Shown piece after piece: positions 50,284-59,082 of a stretch of DNA of 64,000 nucleotides (positions are counted from its first letter, which is position 1; each line of letters begins with the position of its first letter). Below the pieces are notes generated by a model. It searched no databases. It had not been told where the DNA came from and saw only the letters and a program-made list of their open reading frames with translations. This DNA comes from Chloroflexota bacterium (GTDB taxonomy: Bacteria > Chloroflexota > Anaerolineae > Promineifilales > Promineifilaceae), in the NCBI GenBank assembly GCA_014584575.1, contig JACTMP010000017.1, positions 241,885-305,884 of the forward strand, read 5' to 3'. The translations under genes and the position numbers were made by a program.

Positions 50284-50481
50284 CTAATAGGCCAGGCGGC
50301 GGCTAACCGGTTGGAACCCCAGGTAATCGGAGCGGACGACGCCGTGCTGCTGGAACTGCTGCAGCAAATTCAGGCGAGTCTGTTGATTCTGCAACAGCCG
50401 CTGCCGGTTTTGCAGCGCCGCTAATTCACGGTTGAGGGCGTCAAATTGGGACTGTACATTGTGGTTGATCGGGTTATACAT
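50284..50481 (-). CDS. Small Gln/Asn-rich coiled-coil protein (65 aa)
   Basis: 65 residues, soluble, no family recognised. Residues 10-45 (Q-S-Q-F-D-A-L-N-R-E-L-A-A-L-Q-N-R-Q) show a heptad-like pattern of L with many Q, N and R, so a coiled coil is likely. The tail ends R-R-L-A-Y. AGGAG stands 8 bases before ATG 50481, good evidence that it is real. It is the first gene of the long minus-strand run; a GACCGG-CAGCTT inverted repeat (about 50501-50532) precedes it. Confidence 0.65.
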   Translation of the reverse strand: MYNPINHNVQSQFDALNRELAALQNRQRLLQNQQTRLNLLQQFQQHGVVRSDYLGFQPVSRRLAY

Positions 50482-50617
50482 AATTTATTCTCCTGGAAGA
50501 CCGGGCAGCTTCGGCAAAGCTGTCCGGTCTGTCTTACTTAATAAACAAGTTGCGATATAATCCCATCCTAGCAGGCTATCATTTTTGCATCGTATTTTTT
50601 TCGTTTATCCTGAGGTA

Positions 50618-50657
50618 AGACGCACTTTTGAAGTGCGTCTCACCTGCAAAACAGGTG
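50618..50657 (+). repeat. Two short hairpins upstream of the first BTAD regulator
   Basis: AGACGCACTT/AAGTGCGTCT (50618-50627, 50631-50640; loop TTG) and CACCTG/CAGGTG (50641-50646, 50652-50657). The second one holds AGGTG, the likely ribosome-binding site of the TTG start at 50663, so it may restrain translation. Confidence 0.65.
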
Positions 50658-50662
50658 CATCA

Positions 50663-53600
50663 TTGCGTGGCACGTTACAACTCGCCGTATTGGGAAAACC
50701 GCACATCACCTGCCAGAACCAGCCACTGACGGCCGATCTCGTCTCGGCAAAAGGGCAGGCGCTGCTCATCTACCTGGCCGTCACCGGGCGCTCCCATTCC
50801 CGCACCGCTCTGGCCGGGCTGCTCTGGGGCGACATGCCCGAAGAAACCGCCCGCGCCAACCTGCGCCTCACCCTCTCTAAAGTGCGCAAATTTGTACCCG
50901 AAGAAATTCTGCAAGCTGGCCGGTTGGAAGTAGGGCTGGCTGATTTCTGGCTGGATGTGGCTGAGTTTCAAAAGAGATTGGAGATTGGAGATTGGAGATT
51001 GGGAGATTCGGCTAATCTCCAATCTCTGCTCTCCCTTTACCGCGCCGACTTTCTGGAAGACTTCCCCCTGCCCAACGCCCCCGATTTTGACGAATGGGCC
51101 TTGGGGCAGCGGGAGCGGTGGCGGCAAACGGCCGTGACCGGACTAACACACTGGCTGAACACGGCCGTGCAGCACAACGACCCCACCACCGGCATCCCCA
51201 TTGCCCGCAAACTGCTCACTATCGAACCCTGGCACGAAGAAAGCCACCGCCACCTGATGCACTTGCTGGCGGCCAGCGGCCAGCGCAGCGCCGCCCTGGC
51301 CCAATACGAAACCTGCCGCCGCCTGCTCGCCGACGAACTGGGCATTGAACCATCGGCGGAAACTGCCATCCTCTTTGAAGCCATCCGCGACGACAAGGTA
51401 CCAGGAGAACCCCTCCTCATCCCCTCACCTGCTCACCCCTCCACCCCATCACCTGCTCACAACCTCCCCCCCCAACTCACTCCCTTCATCGGCCGGGAGG
51501 CAGAATTAAACCGGCTGGTAGAGCGGCTGCAACGGCCCGATTACCGCCTGCTGACGCTGCTTGGTGAAGGCGGCGCGGGCAAGACACGGCTGGCGTTGGC
51601 CGCCGCCGACCGGGTAAAAACGGACTTTACCGACGGCGTCTGGTTTGTCTCGCTGGTGGGGTTGGAAACGGCCGTGCCCACCGCCGACCCCCTGATCCTG
51701 GAAAACGGCATCGCCACGGCCGTAGCCGCCGCCATGAACATCATCTTCGCCAGCGCCGAGCCGCCCAAAAGCCAACTCATACACACCCTGCGCGGCAAGA
51801 ACTGCCTGCTCGTCCTGGACAACTTCGAGCCGATCCTGTCCGCCGCCGGTTTTGCGCTGGAACTGCTCACCGCCGCCCCCGGCGTCACCATCCTGGCTAC
51901 CTCCCGTGAGCCGCTGCACCTGCAAGCCGAAGCCATTGTGCGTGTGGCCGGGCTGGCGCTGCCAGAAAGCACCGCCGATCCCCACGCCTTAACCACCGAC
52001 GGCATCCGCCTCTTTGCCGAACGCGCCGAACGCACCACCGGCCAGGAAATTGTAACGGCCGAGACCCTGCCCGACGTGCTGCACCTGTGCCAATTTGTCA
52101 ACGGTCTGCCGCTGGGCATTGAACTCATCGCCGGTTGGACGCGCTGGCTCTCCCTGTCCGCCATCCGGCAAGGGCTGGCCGAAAACGTGGTGCGCCTGGA
52201 AACGCAAATGCCCGACGTGGCCCCGCGCCATCGCAGCATCCAGGCAGTATTTGACTACTCCTGGGAGCGGCTCAGCCCTGCCGAACAGCAGTTGTTGGCT
52301 CAGTTGTCCGTCTTCCGGCGTGGTTTTCAACTGGAGGCGGTGCAGCAGGTGACGGCCGCCATACCGGCCACGCTGTTTGGCCTGGTGGACAAATCCCTGG
52401 TGCAAACCGGGGCCAACGGCTACTACCGGCTGCACGAACTGTTGCGGCAGTACGCGGCAGCGCGGCTGACGGAATCCACCATTGACCAGGCGGCGCTGTA
52501 CGGCCGTCACGCCAGCTACTACCTCAATCAGGTCGGGCAGCAAGAAACGGCGATTGTTGGCCCACGACCGCAAACCGCGCTGCGCCGGATGCAGACAGAC
52601 AGCGAAAATCTGGCGCAGGCGTGGCAGTGGGCCTGCCAACAACCGCTGTCCACTGCCTTAAGCGCAGGCGCGGGTGGCATGATTGGCTACTGGAACTTCG
52701 CCGGTTTATATGGTGAAGGGGAACAGGCGTTGGCGGCAGCCATTGCCGCCATCCAACCGCTCATCGCGCCATCCGCGCCCCAGCTTGACCTGTGCCGTCT
52801 GCTGGCCCGGCTGCTGGCCGAACGAAGCTGGCTGCTCTATGAACTGCACCGGCTGGACGAGATGGAAGGCGATGCCCAGGCCAGTTTGCACTGGGCAACA
52901 TTGGTGGACGATCTGGCATTGCAGGGACACGGCCGTTTGCACCTGGGGCAGGTCTATTGGCGGCGCGGCGAATACGAAGCCGCCAGCGAACAATTTCAGC
53001 AGGCGCAAAAACTGGCTGCCGCGGCCGCGGAAACCATTTTGGAAGCCATGATCTGGCGCAATCTGGGTGCTGTTGCCTGGCAGCAGGGCGCTTTGGACCA
53101 GGCAGAGGCGTATGCCCACCGTTCCTGGGAACTGCACCAGCAGGCAAACGACATTCGCGGCGAAAATCGGTCGCGCCACTTTCTCAGCGTGGTAGCCTTG
53201 CAGCGCCACGACTATGAAGCCGTGCGCGGCTATCTGGAACCGGTGCTGGCGTCAGCCCGTGAACTGGGCGAGCGCCGGGTGGAAATTGGCGCCTGCTCCG
53301 TCTTGGGCCATGTAGCCTCTTACCAGGGGCAGTATGAAATGGCGCTGCGCTATCATACTCGTGAACGGGAACTGGCTGAAGAGTTGAATATGCCCTGGCA
53401 GTTGGGCAGCACCCTCAGCAACATCGGCGACACGCGGCTGCGCCTGGGCGACTTTGCCGCGGCGCGGGCCTGTTATGAGCAGGCATCAACCATTTTTCGC
53501 CAGACCCAGTCGGCCAACGGCGAGAGTAATGTGCTGTCATTTATGGGGCTGCTGGCCTGCCTGGAAGGACGATACGCCGACGGCCGTACCCATTGTGAAA

Positions 53601-54085
53601 CGGCGCTCCAACTGGCGCAGCAGGCAGACAGCCGCCGCGAACAGGCATTTGCCCGCCTCTTTCTGGCGCATAACCTGGCCGGTTTGGGGCAATGGAGCAA
53701 CGCTTTGCCCACCTACGAACAGGCGCAGTCCGCCTGGGAATTGCTCCAGGAACAGAGCCGGGTGGCGGAAGCGCAGGCGGGTGTGGCCCTGGCGCGGCTG
53801 AAGTTGGGTGATGTGGCCGGGGCGGTTACGGCCGTGAACGACGTTCTGGCCTACCTGCAAACGCAAACGCTGGACGGCGCCGATGATCCGGGCCGGGTGT
53901 ACCTGGCCTGTTACCAGGTGTTGCGGGCCGCCGGAGATGAACGGGCGGCGGTGGTATTGGCTGACGGCCGTACCTTTTTGCAAAACCGCGCCAGCCTCAT
54001 TCAAGACCCCGCCTACCGGCAGATGTTCCTGCAAAACAACCCGGCACACCGGCAACTGGCAGAATTAGATCCTAAGGGTTTTTAG
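50663..54085 (+). CDS. BTAD-ATPase-TPR transcriptional regulator (SARP/LuxR-like), copy 1
   Basis: 1140 residues from a TTG start (50663), chosen because AGGTG lies 7 bases upstream and the protein then lines up with copy 2; an in-frame TTG at 50585 would add 26 odd residues. Order: DNA-binding winged helix and BTAD domain (1-240), NB-ARC-type ATPase (about 280-560; Walker A G-E-G-G-A-G-K-T near 300, Walker B L-L-V-L-D-N-F-E) and TPR repeats (about 640-1130). It is a signal-sensing activator whose ATPase and TPR part gates DNA binding. Residues around 103-123 are encoded by an AGATTGG repeat. The last residues and stop lie in a degenerate hairpin. Copy 2 follows 23 bases later. Confidence 0.92.
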   Translation: MRGTLQLAVLGKPHITCQNQPLTADLVSAKGQALLIYLAVTGRSHSRTALAGLLWGDMPEETARANLRLTLSKVRKFVPEEILQAGRLEVGLADFWLDVAEFQKRLEIGDWRLGDSANLQSLLSLYRADFLEDFPLPNAPDFDEWALGQRERWRQTAVTGLTHWLNTAVQHNDPTTGIPIARKLLTIEPWHEESHRHLMHLLAASGQRSAALAQYETCRRLLADELGIEPSAETAILFEAIRDDKVPGEPLLIPSPAHPSTPSPAHNLPPQLTPFIGREAELNRLVERLQRPDYRLLTLLGEGGAGKTRLALAAADRVKTDFTDGVWFVSLVGLETAVPTADPLILENGIATAVAAAMNIIFASAEPPKSQLIHTLRGKNCLLVLDNFEPILSAAGFALELLTAAPGVTILATSREPLHLQAEAIVRVAGLALPESTADPHALTTDGIRLFAERAERTTGQEIVTAETLPDVLHLCQFVNGLPLGIELIAGWTRWLSLSAIRQGLAENVVRLETQMPDVAPRHRSIQAVFDYSWERLSPAEQQLLAQLSVFRRGFQLEAVQQVTAAIPATLFGLVDKSLVQTGANGYYRLHELLRQYAAARLTESTIDQAALYGRHASYYLNQVGQQETAIVGPRPQTALRRMQTDSENLAQAWQWACQQPLSTALSAGAGGMIGYWNFAGLYGEGEQALAAAIAAIQPLIAPSAPQLDLCRLLARLLAERSWLLYELHRLDEMEGDAQASLHWATLVDDLALQGHGRLHLGQVYWRRGEYEAASEQFQQAQKLAAAAAETILEAMIWRNLGAVAWQQGALDQAEAYAHRSWELHQQANDIRGENRSRHFLSVVALQRHDYEAVRGYLEPVLASARELGERRVEIGACSVLGHVASYQGQYEMALRYHTRERELAEELNMPWQLGSTLSNIGDTRLRLGDFAAARACYEQASTIFRQTQSANGESNVLSFMGLLACLEGRYADGRTHCETALQLAQQADSRREQAFARLFLAHNLAGLGQWSNALPTYEQAQSAWELLQEQSRVAEAQAGVALARLKLGDVAGAVTAVNDVLAYLQTQTLDGADDPGRVYLACYQVLRAAGDERAAVVLADGRTFLQNRASLIQDPAYRQMFLQNNPAHRQLAELDPKGF
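50973..51037 (+). repeat. Translated AGATTGG-type repeat inside BTAD regulator 1
   Basis: Four to five GGAGATT units (from about 50976) and a complement part (TAATCTCCAATCTCTG) lie within the open frame. They encode R-L-E-I-G-D-W-R-L-G-D-S-A-N-L-Q-S-L in the BTAD domain. The wording equals the intergenic repeats elsewhere in the window. Confidence 0.85.
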
Positions 54086-54101
54086 AAACCGTTAGGGTCT
54101 T
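54067..54101. repeat. Degenerate hairpin of the GACCCT-AGGGTTT family between regulators
   Basis: AGATCCTAAGGGTTT and AAACCGTTAGGGTCT pair except at two positions. The stop codon (54083-54085) of regulator 1 lies in its loop. Confidence 0.75.
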
Positions 54102-54108
54102 GTGATAG

Positions 54109-57100
54109 ATGGAACAGAAACTACAACTCTCGGTCCTGGGCAAACCCCAGCTAACCTACAACAATCACCTGCTGACGGCCGATCTCATTTCGGCCAAAGG
54201 GCAGGCGCTGCTCATCTATCTGGCCGTCACCGGGCGGCCCCATTCCCGCACGGCATTGGCCGGGCTGCTCTGGGGTGACATGCCTGAAGAAACCGCCCGC
54301 GCCAACCTGCGCCTCACCCTCTCCAAGCTGCGCAAATACCTGCCGGATACCACATTGCAGGCGGATCGGCTGGAAATTGGGTTGGTGGAGTTCTGGCTGG
54401 ATGTGGCTGAGTTTCAAGAGAGATTGGAGATTGGCGATTGGAGATTGGAGACTGCTCAAATCTCTAATCTCCAATCCCTACTCTCTCTCTATCGCGGCGA
54501 CTTTCTGGAAGATTTCCACGTGCCCAACGCGCCAGAATTTGACGAGTGGGTGCTGCGACAGCGGGAACATTGGCGGCACACGGCCGTGACCGGACTGAGT
54601 AAATGGCTGGACACGGCCGTGCAGCAAAACGACCACACCACCGGCATCCCCATCGCCCGCAAATTGCTCACCATCGAACCCTGGCACGAAGAAAGCCACC
54701 GCCACCTGATGCGCCTGTTGGCCGCCAGCGGCCAGCGCAGTGCCGCCCTGGCCCAATACGAAACCTGCCGCCGCCTGCTCGCCGGCGAACTGGGCATCGA
54801 ACCCGCCGCCGAAACCATCACCCTCTATGAACAAATCCGCGACGATAAGGTACCAAGAGAACACCCCCTCGCCCCCTCACCTGCTCACCCCTTCACCCCC
54901 TCACCCCCTCTCCCCGGTGTCTTCGCCGCCCTCACCCCCTTCGTTGGCCGCCGGGCAGAATTGGAACACCTGGGGATGCAGTTGCTCGACCCCAACTGCC
55001 GCCTACTGACCATCATGGGCATGGGCGGCATGGGCAAAACACGGCTGGCGCTGGAATTGGCAACAACGGCCGTGCCCCACTTCCCCGATGGCATCGTCTT
55101 CGTGGATTTATCGTCATTGGCCGGGAGTGAACTGTTGGTCACGGCCGTGACCGACGCCCTCAATTTACCCCTGGTTGGCAGCGCCTCCCCGGAAACACAA
55201 CTGGCCAATTACCTGTCGCCGCGCCACATGCTGCTGGTGCTGGACAACTTTGAATCGGTGCTGGACGGGGCCACCCTGGTTGCCCATTTGCTGGCAGTTG
55301 CGCCCCGGCTCACCTTGCTCATCACCTCGCGTGAGCCGCTCAATTTACACGGCGAATGGCTGTATCCACTGGGCGGCCTGGCGCTGCCCGACGAAACCGG
55401 CGGCGAAAGCGCCCCTTATGCTGACGCACTGGACTTTTTTGACCGCTGCGCCCGCCGCGCCCGCCCCCCATTTTCCCTGGCAGCCGAACTGCCTGATGTG
55501 ATTGAACTATGCCACCTGACCGGCGGCATGCCCCTGGCTCTGGAACTGGCCGCCAACTGGAGCAAAACGCTGAGCGTGGCCGAAATCGTGGCCGAAATCC
55601 GGCATGACCTGGAGATTCTCCAGGCGCGGCAGGCCAACCGGCCCGAACGCCAACGCAGCATTCAGGCCATTCTCAACCAGACCTGGCAGCGGCTGACGGC
55701 CGACGAGCAGGCTATTTTTGCCCGGCTGGCCGTCTTCCAGGGGCCATTTCACCGACAGGCAGCACGGCAGGTAGCCGGCGCTGACCTGGACACGCTGACC
55801 AATTTGCTGGACAAGGCGTTGCTGCAGCGCCGCGAGCAAACGCATTACACTATGCACCCGTTGGTACGCCAGTTTGGTCACGGCCGTTTGCAAGCGGACC
55901 CCACCACATTCGCGGAAACCCAGGCCGCTTATGCCGCTGCTTATGCCGATTTTTGCGCCAACCACCTGCCGCAGCTTATTCAACGCCACCTGCCCACGCT
56001 GGCCGCATTCAAACAAGAACAAGACAACATCCGCGCCGTGTGGAAGTGGGCGACCGCCCACCAGAACGTAACCATTCTGGACAAAATGGCACAACCGTTC
56101 GCCCTTTACCTGGCCCATTACAGCCACAACCAGGAACATTACCGGCGTTTTGACACGGCCGTGACCGCCCTCACCCCCCTGCCTGACCCCGACGCGCAGC
56201 AGGTGTTGGCTTATGCCCTGCTGGAACTGGGCAACGCCCATATGATTTCGGGCAAACTGGCGAACGCAGACGCCGCCCTGCAGGCCAGCGAAACAATTTA
56301 TGCCCGGCTGAAGCGGACACACCGGCCCGGCCTGGGCACCGACCCGGCCATCATTCGCAGCATTGTGGCCTGGATGCGCTCGGATTTTGATACGGCCGTG
56401 CAGCATGGCGAAAAAGCATTGGCCCAGGCACGCGCCGAACAAAACCAACACAATGAGGCGTATGCCCATTTTGTCTTGTCCGGGGCCAACATTGCCCTGG
56501 GGCACTATGCCACCGCGCAAGGCCATGCCCGGCAGGCGTTTGCCCTGGCGCAGACGTTTAATGACCCCTGGTTTTTGGGCTACTGCCACATGGAGCTAGG
56601 CAAGGCGGCGCTGGCGTTGGCAGATTTTGCGGCGGCTGACAGCCATTTTGAAACTGCCTTTACCCTGCCGCAGCAAGTGGGCAATCTGACCGGTATGGCC
56701 ATGGCCCGGCTGATGCTGGGGGAGAGCCGGCGGCGGCAGCAGGAATGGGACGGCGCGGCTCAGGCTTTTGGCGAGGCGCGGCAAATTTACCACGACATCC
56801 ACAACCGGATGGGGCTGGCGCGCGCCTGCGCCGGGCTGGGGGATGCGGCCACCGGGCAAGGGCAGTGGGCGCCGGCGCGGGATTATTATTTGCAGGGGTT
56901 AAAACTGGTGGTTGCCGCCGGGCTGCACACGTATGCCAATACGGTGCTGGTGGGCGTGGGCGAATGGCTGAAGGCGGTGGGGCAAACAGAGCGGGCGGTG
57001 GATGTGTTGACGGCCGTTGCCCAGGACCCCCGCGTGAACATTGAATTGAAGGAACGGGCAGTACGGGGGTTAACGGCCGTGCCCTCCCCTCTCAACCAAC

Positions 57101-57201
57101 CACCGACCGATACTTTTCAATTGGCAACCGCGCTCGCTGCTGAATGGGAACTTAAGCCTGACGCTCCCACTCACCTTGCCCCGCCGCCTGCTTCTCACTA
57201 A
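54109..57201 (+). CDS. BTAD-ATPase-TPR transcriptional regulator, copy 2
   Basis: 1030 residues with the same domain order as copy 1: DNA-binding/BTAD (1-240), ATPase (about 280-540; Walker A G-M-G-G-M-G-K-T, Walker B L-L-V-L-D-N-F-E) and a TPR region (about 620-990). The first 240 residues are near-identical to copy 1 (e.g. A-L-L-I-Y-L-A-V-T-G-R), while the C-terminal part has diverged, so the two may bind similar DNA but sense different cues. The BTAD loop again holds an AGATTGG-encoded stretch (R-L-E-I-G-D-W-R-L-E-T-A-Q-I-S-N-L-Q). Start ATG; no strong ribosome-binding site, so coupling to copy 1 is possible. Confidence 0.92.
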   Translation: MEQKLQLSVLGKPQLTYNNHLLTADLISAKGQALLIYLAVTGRPHSRTALAGLLWGDMPEETARANLRLTLSKLRKYLPDTTLQADRLEIGLVEFWLDVAEFQERLEIGDWRLETAQISNLQSLLSLYRGDFLEDFHVPNAPEFDEWVLRQREHWRHTAVTGLSKWLDTAVQQNDHTTGIPIARKLLTIEPWHEESHRHLMRLLAASGQRSAALAQYETCRRLLAGELGIEPAAETITLYEQIRDDKVPREHPLAPSPAHPFTPSPPLPGVFAALTPFVGRRAELEHLGMQLLDPNCRLLTIMGMGGMGKTRLALELATTAVPHFPDGIVFVDLSSLAGSELLVTAVTDALNLPLVGSASPETQLANYLSPRHMLLVLDNFESVLDGATLVAHLLAVAPRLTLLITSREPLNLHGEWLYPLGGLALPDETGGESAPYADALDFFDRCARRARPPFSLAAELPDVIELCHLTGGMPLALELAANWSKTLSVAEIVAEIRHDLEILQARQANRPERQRSIQAILNQTWQRLTADEQAIFARLAVFQGPFHRQAARQVAGADLDTLTNLLDKALLQRREQTHYTMHPLVRQFGHGRLQADPTTFAETQAAYAAAYADFCANHLPQLIQRHLPTLAAFKQEQDNIRAVWKWATAHQNVTILDKMAQPFALYLAHYSHNQEHYRRFDTAVTALTPLPDPDAQQVLAYALLELGNAHMISGKLANADAALQASETIYARLKRTHRPGLGTDPAIIRSIVAWMRSDFDTAVQHGEKALAQARAEQNQHNEAYAHFVLSGANIALGHYATAQGHARQAFALAQTFNDPWFLGYCHMELGKAALALADFAAADSHFETAFTLPQQVGNLTGMAMARLMLGESRRRQQEWDGAAQAFGEARQIYHDIHNRMGLARACAGLGDAATGQGQWAPARDYYLQGLKLVVAAGLHTYANTVLVGVGEWLKAVGQTERAVDVLTAVAQDPRVNIELKERAVRGLTAVPSPLNQPPTDTFQLATALAAEWELKPDAPTHLAPPPASH
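54417..54487 (+). repeat. Translated AGATTGG-type repeat inside BTAD regulator 2
   Basis: AGAGATTGGAGATTGGCGATT-like units are followed by AATCTCTAATCTCCAATCCC-like complement units, all in frame. Compared with copy 1 the number of units and the middle differ by whole codons, so the tract has changed after duplication without breaking the frame. Confidence 0.85.
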
Positions 57202-57210
57202 ACTTCCCCC

Positions 57211-57993
57211 ATGGCCGATGAAATCGTTTACATCATAGAAAACCAGATAGCCACTCTGACTGTGAACCGTCCCGAAGCGCGTAATGCGCTGAACTGGGCA
57301 GCGCAAGAACAGTTTGCCGAATGGGTCACGGCCGTGAGCCAAAACCCCCACATCCGCGTCCTCATCATTACCGGCGCCGGGCGGCAGGCATTTATAGCCG
57401 GCGGCGACTTGAAGGAACTGAGCGGCCATCCCGAACCGAAGGCCGGCGCGCGGCTAAACCAGACGATGCGTGACGCCTTGCAACAGCTAACGGAGTTGCC
57501 CATCCCCACCATTGCCGCCATCAACGGCGATGCTTTTGGCGGCGGCTGCGAAATTTTAACGGCGTGTGATTTGCGCATCGCCGCCCATCACGCCCGCTTT
57601 TCGTTTGCCCAGGTGAAAAACGCGCTGACCACCGGCTGGGGTGGGACGGCGCGGCTGGTGCGGCTGCTGGGCCAGAGCCGGGCGCTGGAACTGCTGCTGA
57701 CGGCGCGGCTGCTCACGGCCGTCGAAGCCCAACAAATCGGCCTGGTGCATCGGGTGGTGGAAGATGGCGAGGATTGGGACACGGCCGTGACTACCTGGGC
57801 ACACGAACTGTGCCAGCTACCGGGTCCAACGTTAGCCGCCCTCAAACAACTCACCTACGCCGCCGCCCACCTGCCCCTGGCTGAAACGAACCGGCTGGAA
57901 ACCGAACTCTTTGTCCACCTCTGGTCTCACCCCGACCATTTAGAAGCGATGGCCGCCTTTGTAGAAAAGCGCGCGCCTGTGTTTAAGGCTTGA
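57211..57993 (+). CDS. Enoyl-CoA hydratase/isomerase family protein
   Basis: 260 residues, crotonase fold. Oxyanion-hole segments are F-I-A-G-G-D-L-K-E-L and G-D-A-F-G-G-G-C-E-I-L, with the first Glu of the hydratase pair present. In the second catalytic segment (F-S-F-A-Q-V-K-N-A-L-T-T-G-W-G-G-T) the usual P-E is Q-V, so the second Glu is missing and the reaction is probably not plain hydration. The start has no clear ribosome-binding site and lies 9 bases after regulator 2. The stop is 2 bases from the ATG of the next gene. Confidence 0.9.
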   Translation: MADEIVYIIENQIATLTVNRPEARNALNWAAQEQFAEWVTAVSQNPHIRVLIITGAGRQAFIAGGDLKELSGHPEPKAGARLNQTMRDALQQLTELPIPTIAAINGDAFGGGCEILTACDLRIAAHHARFSFAQVKNALTTGWGGTARLVRLLGQSRALELLLTARLLTAVEAQQIGLVHRVVEDGEDWDTAVTTWAHELCQLPGPTLAALKQLTYAAAHLPLAETNRLETELFVHLWSHPDHLEAMAAFVEKRAPVFKA

Positions 57994-57995
57994 TT

Positions 57996-58994
57996 ATGTT
58001 AACCAAAATGTTGATCTTTACTTCCTTTTGCCTTTTTCTGGCAGCGTGTGGGGCAGAAGCAGCGCCAACGGCCGTACCCGCCAGCGCCACACCCATGCCC
58101 ACGGCGACGGCCGTGTCCGCCCCCCCCTTCCGCATCATCGGCTACGTCACCGACGCCGTTATCGTGGAGCTGGTGCCGTTTGATCAATTGACCCACATCA
58201 ACTACGCCTTCGCCATTCCCAACCGGGACGGCACACTCAAACCCATGGCCAACGGCTGGAAAATTGACAATCTGGTGCGGCAGGCGCACGAACATGACGT
58301 GCAAGTCCTCATTTCCGTTGGCGGCTGGGGGCACGACGAGACCTTTGAGGTATTGGCCGCCGACCCCGCCGCCCGTGACCGGCTGGTGCAAGAACTGGTG
58401 GCCCTGGTGGAAAAACACAACCTGGATGGGGTGGACATGGATTGGGAATATCCTGATCCCGTCTCGATCTCACCTGATTCCGCCCAAAATTATGTCAAGC
58501 TGATGCAGGCATTGGGCGCAGAAATGCGGGCGCGAGGCAAACTGCTAACGGCAGCAGTGGTGGCCCTGGGCGAATACGGCGCAGGCGTAGACCCGGTGGT
58601 CTTTGATGAAGTAGATTTCCTGAATCTGATGGTGTATGACCGGGGCGGCGAGGGCCACCACTCCTCCCTGGAATTTGCGCAGGAATCGCTGGCCTTTTGG
58701 CGGGGGCGCGGCCTGCCGCCGGAGAAAATGGTGTTGGGGGTGCCGTTTTACGGCCGTCCCAACTACGCCACCTACAAACAACTCGTCGCCGCCGACCCCG
58801 CCCATGCGTTTACCGACGAAACAGAGTGGAACGGCCGTACCGAATACTACAACGGCATCCCCACCATCCAGCAAAAAACCCGGCTGGCGCAGGAACAGGG
58901 GTCTGGCATTATGATCTGGACGCTGGAACAGGATACACAAGACGAGAGTTCGCTGCTGCGCGCCATCTACCAGGCAGCATATAACACACCTTAA
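57996..58994 (+). CDS. Glycoside hydrolase family 18 lipoprotein
   Basis: 332 residues. The lipoprotein signal ends L-A-A-C (Cys18), followed by a Thr/Pro/Ala-rich linker to 43 and a GH18 TIM barrel. The catalytic motif D-G-V-D-M-D-W-E (144-151) has the acid Glu151, and the earlier S-V-G-G-W-G motif is intact. The M-V-Y-D, G-V-P-F-Y-G-R-P and M-I-W-T-L-E-Q-D blocks are typical. It should cleave chitin-like or peptidoglycan-like amino-sugar chains outside the cell. Starts ATG 57996; an in-frame TTG at 57990 overlaps the preceding stop. Confidence 0.93.
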   Translation: MLTKMLIFTSFCLFLAACGAEAAPTAVPASATPMPTATAVSAPPFRIIGYVTDAVIVELVPFDQLTHINYAFAIPNRDGTLKPMANGWKIDNLVRQAHEHDVQVLISVGGWGHDETFEVLAADPAARDRLVQELVALVEKHNLDGVDMDWEYPDPVSISPDSAQNYVKLMQALGAEMRARGKLLTAAVVALGEYGAGVDPVVFDEVDFLNLMVYDRGGEGHHSSLEFAQESLAFWRGRGLPPEKMVLGVPFYGRPNYATYKQLVAADPAHAFTDETEWNGRTEYYNGIPTIQQKTRLAQEQGSGIMIWTLEQDTQDESSLLRAIYQAAYNTP

Positions 58995-59082
58995 AGAGGG
59001 AATTGCATAATTGCGTAATTGAGTGATGAGAGAAGCCATAACTCAGTCACGCAATTGCTGCAAAGCGCGCTAAAGTTAGGCC

